Origin: Heterostelium multicystogenum
Lineage: Eukaryota; Evosea; Eumycetozoa; Acytosteliales; Acytosteliaceae
Assembly: GCA_003667245.1 (NCBI GenBank)
Contig: RCNN01000009.1
Coordinates: 62,001-126,000 of the forward strand
Direction: 5' to 3'
Length of the DNA stretch: 64,000 nucleotides
Shown here: positions 57,102 through 64,000 of the stretch, piece by piece
How the letters are laid out: every line of letters begins with the position of its first letter
Numbering within the stretch: position 1 is the first letter of the stretch
Program-made: the position numbers and the translations under genes
The notes under the pieces: model-generated
What the model was told of the DNA's origin: nothing
Database searches by the model: none
Seen by the model: the letters and a program-made list of their open reading frames with translations, nothing else

Positions 57102-58407
57102 TTAATCCAAATCCATTGAGTTATTGTCTGATGCTTCTGAGATTTGTTTCATGATGAATGAGGTAGTGTCGAATAGCTGGAGGAATTCCTCTGATCCATC
57201 AACCAAGTTTCTATCTACATCACCAATCTTCATTGTAATCAGTGCCTTTTGCTTGTCGGAAAACGAATTCGAAGATGATACCTGATCGAAAATCTGTAGT
57301 AATATCTGTGAAGCTGGGTATCCTTTGGAGACCAACTGTTGTAAGTTCTGCTGTAGCTTATCGTAGGAGTTTGATTTACATGTCTTGAGAAGTGAATCTA
57401 TCAAGTTTGGTGGTACAGTCTGTTTGTTTCTTGTTAGTCATTCCTTCCTGCAGCAGGTGGATATGTTAATTAGCGACTATATAATGCTATACATACTCCT
57501 GATATATCATAGATATTGTTGGTGTCAGTTCTTTGGAGCCGTAGAATCTAAAGGAGGATTGAAGATATGTGATTGCTTTTCTGAGATCACCGTTCGGAAA
57601 CATTATGTATAGCTTGGAATACTTCGTCTTTGATGGGTGGCATTGACTCTGCATTGGCAATGAATCGCAGACGCTCCACCATTGCAGTATCATTGAGTGA
57701 TTTGAAACGGAATTTGGCACAACGCGATGAGAGAGGTTCGATAAATACGTGTGATATAGTTGCACAGCAGACAGAAAAACGTGTTGTCTTACTGGTATAT
57801 TCAATGATACGACGCAAATGCTGCTTGTGGCGTCACGTGTCATGCTATCTGCTTCGTCGAGCACAATCAATTTAAAGGCAGCAGCGGCCCGACCATTGGT
57901 CAGGGTAGTGTTCTGGTTGACAGAGAAGCTTGCAAAGTTCTTGATCTTTGTACGAACGACCTCAATACCACGCTCATCAGATGCATTCAGCTCTAACACT
58001 CTTTCTTTATACAACTCTGGTCCAAACAGATCCATAGCAACTGCCAATATAGTCGAGGTTTTACCAGTACCTGGTGGTCCATAGAATAGCAAATGATGGT
58101 AACTATCAAAAGATGACAGGTAAGTTCAAACAGGTCGTCTCTCAGGTGCTAGCAAATCAACATCGATGCCACTTACATTTCCAGTTTCCAATGATCTCTT
58201 TAGTGCTTTTACAACTTCATCTTGATGTGATACATCATCCACTGTTTTGGGTCTACTACAATATTACAACAACAACCATGGTTAACAATAAACAACTCTT
58301 CACACCTAAAAGACTCATCAGTTGTAGATCGATGCTTAAACTTACTATTTATTGACCCATGGTTCAACGGGTTTATAAGCTGAGGATTGATTCGATGATT
58401 TAGACAT
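57102..58407 (-). CDS. rfc4: Replication factor C subunit 4 (clamp loader), frame breaks
   Basis: Four exons (58346-58407, 58177-58255, 57497-58102, 57102-57429) encode a small RFC subunit closest to RFC4. Exons 1 and 2 give '[20 protein letters not shown]'; exon 3 has Walker A '[18 protein letters not shown]', '[20 protein letters not shown]', Walker B '[13 protein letters not shown]', the arginine finger region '[14 protein letters not shown]' and '[17 protein letters not shown]'. Exon 4 carries the C-terminal collar domain to '[19 protein letters not shown]'. RFC loads PCNA onto primed DNA. Frame breaks lie near 58097, 57823, 57765, 57727 and 57593; with corrections the protein has about 357 residues against 363 in human. 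The glycine-rich and sensor motifs are intact, which argues against decay. Confidence 0.88.
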
Positions 58408-58732
58408 GACTCCACTATATTTCCTTGGGTATATATTAGTATTATATTAAGTTAAACCAAGATGTTTATAATGTATACACTTGTAGTATTATGTTACTAT
58501 GAAGATATTCATTAAAGTAAATTGGGTTGTGCCCGCCAATTTTTTAAAATTTGAAATTTGTCAAATTCATTGTTTTACAGGAATCCAAGAAAACAATTAG
58601 TTGGCGAAATGCCACAGCAAATGCTCAGATTGGATTAGATTAGATTATTAGGTATATAAATATATATAATATATTGATTGAGATTACATTAGATTATTGG
58701 ATTAATATGAAGTAAAGAAAATAGAGATAATC
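58408..58732. other. Divergent intergenic region of RFC4 and RIF1
   Basis: About 325 bp separate the divergent starts of two replication genes, so a shared promoter is possible. Sequence is AT-rich; no distinctive motif was found. Confidence 0.5.
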
Positions 58733-61700
58733 ATGGATCAGTATTAAAGGTTTTGGATTCATCTATTGGCAGCTCATCTACCTTGACAAAAGGAACTGCG
58801 CAGCAAAAGCAGGCCGCACTGGCTGAAGTCGAGAAAACATTTCGCTACGTTGATCACTTTGCTCAAGGACTCGGTGGAGAACGACGAGACTATCCCGTTC
58901 CTAAAGAACTCAACCAATGTCGGTTCATTCCTCAGGGTCTTCAACTATTACATCTCGTCGTCAAACAACCAACAAGGAAATGACAAGTTGGCGATCAGTT
59001 CACTGCGTTCGCTTGGATACTTCCTCTTCACACAGAGCATTGTGTCACTGCTTCTGGACAACCAGATTCGCGAAAATTTCGACACTTCTTGAGAACACCA
59101 TTCAGATCACAAAGAAAAAGAACATTTGCAACTACGCTATTTGGTGTCTATCTTCTCAGTCATTGCCAAAGGACCAATCACCTCGAAATTGGCTCAGACC
59201 TACTGCAGCATTCTCGAGAATACTCCCTTTGGATCAAAGACCATCGAGCACGAGATTATTGTGTCTTTTACCAAAATTAATTCTCAAAATCCAGATTTAT
59301 TCGCGCAATCCCAACACATCTGGATTCCCATTCTGCTGAACAAACTCCTCAATACAGACACAACGAAACCAAAAGATAGTATAGATGCATCGTATGTATA
59401 TAACTAAATATTAATATTAAACTAAATTGCAAAGTTGATTAATAATCTAATCCATATCTTTCCAGGTGTTCTGAAAAAATTGAAGATTTACTGAAATCGT
59501 TGATTCTCCCAACTTCAACCTTCAATAAAAACGAGCAATTGAGGAAATCGCTACTGGACAATTTTCCAGATGCAATCGATAAGATGAATAAGCTCTACGA
59601 GTCAACGAACCACGAATTATTTGCTATTAGAGTATGGGGATATTATGTATATTTCTTGGGAGAAGGTTTGTTCTCAAATAATGTGGTTATCAATACTTTT
59701 TTGAAATTGCCAGAGGTATGTAATTTCAACTATCAACATCAATGCTCTCCAGTTACTAATCAAATAAACAACATAGAAAACCTTTGTACATACAAATGAG
59801 AAAATTAGATATCAAACATTCCAGTCATGGAGATATTTAATTGACAGTATTCAACATGAGTCATTATTGATGCCAAAGAGATTGCTTTTAATTACAAGAC
59901 CAATAGCAGCTGGATTCAAACAGACTGATGTTGATCAATCTTGCTTCCTTACTTGGATATACCTACTCTCTGTCATTGACTCGTCAAACATTGTCAATCT
60001 TTTCCCTTATGTATTTGCACCTATTATTCCACTTGCACTCGAAGATACCAATTTCTCTCATTATTGTTTTATATTAGTTTGTTAGTATCCCAATTAATCC
60101 ACATTAAACTAAAGACCCGCCAACTAATTAATAATGTCCACTGATTATATATAGGTGTATTATTATCAAAAGAAAATTCAAGTTATAGCAACAAATTAAA
60201 GTCGGATTTTCAAATAAGTTTGAAGTCATTCCCAGAGTTGAATGGACAATGGCTGCTTCAAAACTCAAGGTTTTTATCCAAGTAGTACAATATTTCAAAG
60301 ATGGAGTTGGATCTGGAAATATCAGTTCTTCCGAAAAGATTAACGACTCAATGTCATTGGATAGTGGAACAGATCTTCTGTTAACATACCAACTACGTGA
60401 GAGAATAGACATATGGAGTTCAATTCTCGAGCGAGTTGCATTGATAGACACCAAAGATGGTAATTCTGTTGCTATCATACAGTTGATATTGAAGTCAATG
60501 GAGTCAATAACAAAGAGTGCAATCGATTACACACTTTCACTTAAATCCACCTCCACCGACTTTATCACCCATTTCATCAAGAGTTTACACAATATTGCAA
60601 TCAGATTGCTTCCTAAATCAATATTATATTCACAGGACTACAAAAACAGAAAAGTCAAACTATCAAATTAATGCCAATATGACACCATATGGTATGATAG
60701 TAATACTTAATTATTCACTAACTGGAATACTAATACATTTTATTAAATAGATTTCATTTTGGTCAATATTGTTGAAGCTGGATTAAACAATAATTTACAC
60801 ATTGAAGAATCACTTCTTCCAATTATAAATGAAGTTATTCAATATTCATGTTTCCAACTCACCAGATATTGTAAGTACATATTTAGTGTGGATTTCTTCA
60901 AAAATGTAATTAATAAACAACGTCATTATTTTAGTCGTCAAAGGTAAACTCTATTTTGGATGTATTATACAGTGCTCTATCTCAAAGAGAATTGAATACC
61001 AACAATTTAAAGTTTATTATTCAAATTTGGATATATAAATTGTATGTTGATATTTATTTAGTATGTACAAAGTCATCCTGTTTTATTAATTGTCTTATCA
61101 AGCATCCATTGTACAGAATTTTATTGATCGATCACAACAGACTTCATCCAATTCTATTGGAAACTCAAAACATACCAGCATTAAATCTATTTTACTTGGC
61201 CATTAAAAGTAATATCTCTAGTTAGTATTGGTGAAGCCCAAGATGAAACTTACGAAGACAAAGAAATGGCATCAATGTGCGATAGTTTAGTTCAAAGCTG
61301 GAAATCACTTTTACAATCGTTCCATAGATACCGCTCTATCCGTACTCCTTCCAATCCTCTTGTAGAGCAAATCATCACCGAAATTGAATCATCAACTAAA
61401 TGGAAAGATTCAGCTTACACTGAGGTATATGTTGGAGTTGTCTCAACACTGATATCAATTATAGATCCCAACCAAAATACTTCGACATCAAAAAAGAAGA
61501 ATGATATTGAGACACAGTAAGTTGTTGATTGAAGATGTTAAAAAATTGATTCAAATCAACTAACTCCATCCATTCCAATTGTATAGATTCAATTATATAT
61601 TTTCATTTATTAACAAGATACTCATGTTGGTCGAAGGTAATAAATATTTACCAGTTTTGTTGAGTCCTTTGATATCATTTGTGAAAAAGATACCAAACTC

Positions 61701-62664
61701 AACCATATTGATCCTTTTTGTGAACGAAATGTCAGCTGCTCTCAATAGCATACTCAAGTGTGTCCAATCCGATTTGAGTATATCAGCTCAACACAAGGAG
61801 CAAATGGCAAGTATCAAAAAAGTGTGTACTCAATCTTGGCATTCTTTACTGGATGTCGCAAGCAAAGTGGTGGACAGTAATGAAAGCGGAGATCAATTGC
61901 TACAAGCGATGAGTGATCTACTCAACACTGCTTTCTTATCTAAACAGACAATGATCACCGAGAAAACACTTGAGTTTTGGAACTCTACTTTTGGTCGTCG
62001 AAAGAGCCTTAATTACCCCTCAGCACTTTGGCCCACATTGAATGCAGTGGGCCGTAAGGTTGATATTAGACTGCCTCAGCGAGAGAGCAATGCAGATGAC
62101 AAAGGATACCATGCAGAAGCTACTCTTGGATCCTTCCAAGGATCCATCCAATTATTGCCGGAAATCAATATGCTTCCTGAAGCACAATTCGACCGTGATC
62201 ACATTCTAAATAGAAATAGCAAAGAAAGAAAGGACAGCAAAACAATCAACAACAAAACTGGAAATGGTATAAAGGCAACAAATACAGAGAAAGAAAAGAA
62301 TGACATCCAGCCACTCAAGAGAATGAGAACATCTATTGAGGATGATGAAGAAACTGATCAAGATGAGACAAAAGAGATATTGGTAATAGATTCACCTATC
62401 CAACCTTTAAAGAAGAGTTCTCAGGTTTCAAGTGCAAATAGCTCACCAATATTTCCACTGGCACTGGTCGATACTAATGACAAACAAAATCTGACAATGG
62501 AAGCCTATCAGAAAGATGAAGACATCAAGACTCAATTGGCTATGATCTCTACATTGAATTTTGATAACATAAACAGTCAGTCACTTTTAGAATTCCAAGG
62601 ACTTGCACTATTAATCGCCAACGAAATCAATGGTGCTTTACACAAAAGATATTCAAAGAAGTAA
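58733..62664 (+). CDS. rif1: RIF1-like protein (HEAT-repeat, replication timing/telomere factor), frame breaks
   Basis: Several exons with short introns (for example 59392-59465 and one starting at 59716) encode a long helical-repeat protein like the N-terminal domain of RIF1. Typical blocks are 'VENDETIPFLKNSTNVGSFL', 'SVIAKGPITSKLAQTYCSIL', 'ELFAIRVWGYYVYFLGEGLF', 'NEKIRYQTFQSWRYLIDSIQ', 'KRLLLITRPIAAGFKQTDVD', 'FLVQSWKSLLQSFHRYRS'-like and 'EKTLEFWNSTFGRRKSLNYP'. The C-terminal part is Lys/Asp/Glu-rich and short. RIF1 binds DNA ends and recruits protein phosphatase 1 to control origin firing. A tetrapeptide SILK at 61747-61758 has the form of a PP1-binding motif. The ATG at 58733 requires one missing base near 58742; further breaks lie near 58845, 59083, 59150 and 60245. 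Introns after 60060 are only roughly placed, so internal boundaries are uncertain. The stop at 62662-62664 is 30 bp from the convergent gene. Confidence 0.72.
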
Positions 62665-62694
62665 TAAATCAGTTTATTTAAAATACACAGAAGG

Positions 62695-64000
62695 CTATTG
62701 TTCAAATATTATCGATCCACAATCGAATCTTTCAAGGGAATCACGCACAAAGAATGGGTACCAACGGTTCTCTTCTATAGAGTATCGGTGGTTTTTAAAT
62801 TTAAGACCACCCATAACGTAGAGTGACGATGAGTCGTTGCCATCCGAATCCAATTTCCTGTGGTAAACCATAGAAAGGAAGTAGGTTGTTGCCATAGGAA
62901 CAGGTGCGAGATGGTGAGCCTGATTAGTTTCAATGTTGTATCGAATGAAGGCATTATCACCTCTGGGAATGAGGTAGAGATTACCATTTCCATCTGTACA
63001 AGCAACTCGGGTTCTTAAGAATAGTTTGTGCGAGAGGGCTTCCTCAAAGGTTTTTGTTGGCGATGTTGAATTTCAATATATGTCCTTTCTTCTGATTCCA
63101 GCAAACAGAGTAGATAGTACCATTTCTATATACAGATATGGTGTGAGTTCCAGCCTGGGGAGTCGGTGGTATTTCTCAAATATCTTAGTTCTGATGTTGA
63201 ATCTGTCTATTCTGTCCAAAAATCGGATCGAATCTGTCTTGCCTCCCATCAAGTAGATGTAGTCTTTGGCCATCGTAGCAAGCCGATATAAAATAGCCAC
63301 CCTCGATTCCGTTCATTTCACCGATGTATTCAATGGATTTTGGTGATTGTAGAGTAGATACAGTAACTTGATTTATGTGAGTTTCCTCCAAAAGCATAGA
63401 TATTTTCACCAATGGTGACCATCGAGTTGAATGTTCCGATTAGACTGTACTTTAGCTGGTATGTGTCGACAATCTTGTTGTTTCTATTATTTACATCGAC
63501 TAAGGATACACCTCCGCCATCATCATCATAGAAGGCCGAAAATATATATGGACTTGTCGATTGTATCGATGAAGAGTCGGTTGTGGTGCTTTCAGACGAT
63601 TTAATAACTTTCATAGATTGTCTTATGACTCGGGGTACGTCAACATTGCTATTGACATTGAATTCATATTGGTTGAACTCCACTGAGTTGATTGGTCTAT
63701 TGAATTTAAAACGATCGTTATACTTGTAGATCAAGTCAAACAGCAATGATTCAGTGTTTCCGCCGTACTGCTCATTCAAGACTACACTTAAGGTTTCATC
63801 ATGATAGATATTCTCGAATATTCTGTTCTTATTTGCAGCTACAAAAGAGTCCAAAGAATCAGTTGATCTAATTGCCTTAATGATATGACTATGGTCAGCA
63901 AAGTTTTCATCCTCGCCACCTTCAACACTGATTGCGGATGACGAAGCAGTTGAGTTAGAGTCTGAACTTGACTCTTCTGCATTTGGATTTGAATTAGATA
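62695..64000 (-). CDS. Kelch-like dictyostelid protein, 5' end beyond window
   Basis: This minus-strand gene enters from the right edge and ends at 62695. It shows kelch-type units: 'SMVTIGENIYAFGGN', 'KDYIYLMGGKTDSIRFLDRI' and 'SSLYVMGGLKFKNHRYSIEE' with 'NRWYPFFV'. Upstream is a region with a Ser/Asn-rich acidic stretch ('AEESSSDSNSTASSS') and a coil 'LFDLIYKYNDRFKFNRPI'. Dictyostelids carry a large family of such proteins, often with a B-box zinc finger at the N-terminus, which would lie outside the window. Frame changes occur near 63060, 63300 and 63400, so several one-base corrections are again needed. Function cannot be inferred beyond a protein-binding beta-propeller. Confidence 0.6.

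Overview
The window is a eukaryotic nuclear segment that reads as a dictyostelid social amoeba. The evidence is compact genes separated by very AT-rich spacers, short GT-AG introns (about 55-110 bp, AT-rich), S/T/N/Q-rich low-complexity tracts in coding sequence, F-box/LRR proteins of dictyostelid style, and coding DNA clearly richer in G+C than Dictyostelium discoideum. The last point suggests a Heterostelium-, Cavenderia- or Tieghemostelium-like genome; this is inference. I see no transposon, CRISPR, rRNA or convincing tRNA.

Layout. 0-5 kb: 3' end of an MFSD1-like transporter (+), a NOPCHAP1-like protein (-), an agmatine-deiminase-family enzyme (+) and a universal stress protein (-). 7-15 kb: a 992-aa secreted repeat protein (+), cactin (-), a DUF4291 protein (+) and an F-box/LRR-like protein (-). 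17-24 kb: an ABCG half-transporter (+), SF3a60/SF3A3 (-) and Nup93 (-). 25-34 kb: two small secreted proteins, an F-box-like protein, a COX14-like microprotein, a membrane-anchored M20 peptidase and a GH5 cellulase. 36-43 kb: a single-pass membrane protein, alpha-COP and a 7TM protein. 45-51 kb: a Sel1-repeat protein, RNA polymerase III subunit RPC3 and an unknown N/Q/T-rich protein. 53-64 kb: asparagine synthetase, a DUF1348 protein, RFC4, RIF1 and the 3' part of a kelch-like gene running off the right edge.

Two themes stand out. First, conserved nuclear housekeeping genes dominate (splicing: cactin, SF3A3; nuclear pore: Nup93; Pol III: RPC3; replication: RFC4, RIF1; snoRNP assembly: NOPCHAP1), interleaved with secreted/surface proteins and enzymes of bacterial type (agmatine deiminase family, DUF1348, DUF4291, GH5). 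Second, many genes can be read full length only if one-base shifts are allowed, mostly in short homopolymer runs. In most cases the corrected total length is again a multiple of three and matches the family length, and conserved residues are intact. I therefore treat these as probable sequence errors and annotate the genes as coding, while noting each break. Genes that need no correction (for example asparagine synthetase, M20 peptidase, GH5, 7TM protein) show the exon models work where the sequence is clean.

No undescribed multi-gene system is evident. The best novel candidates are single genes: the large secreted beta-repeat protein, the small secreted and membrane proteins, the unknown 313-aa protein, and the bacterial-type enzymes.
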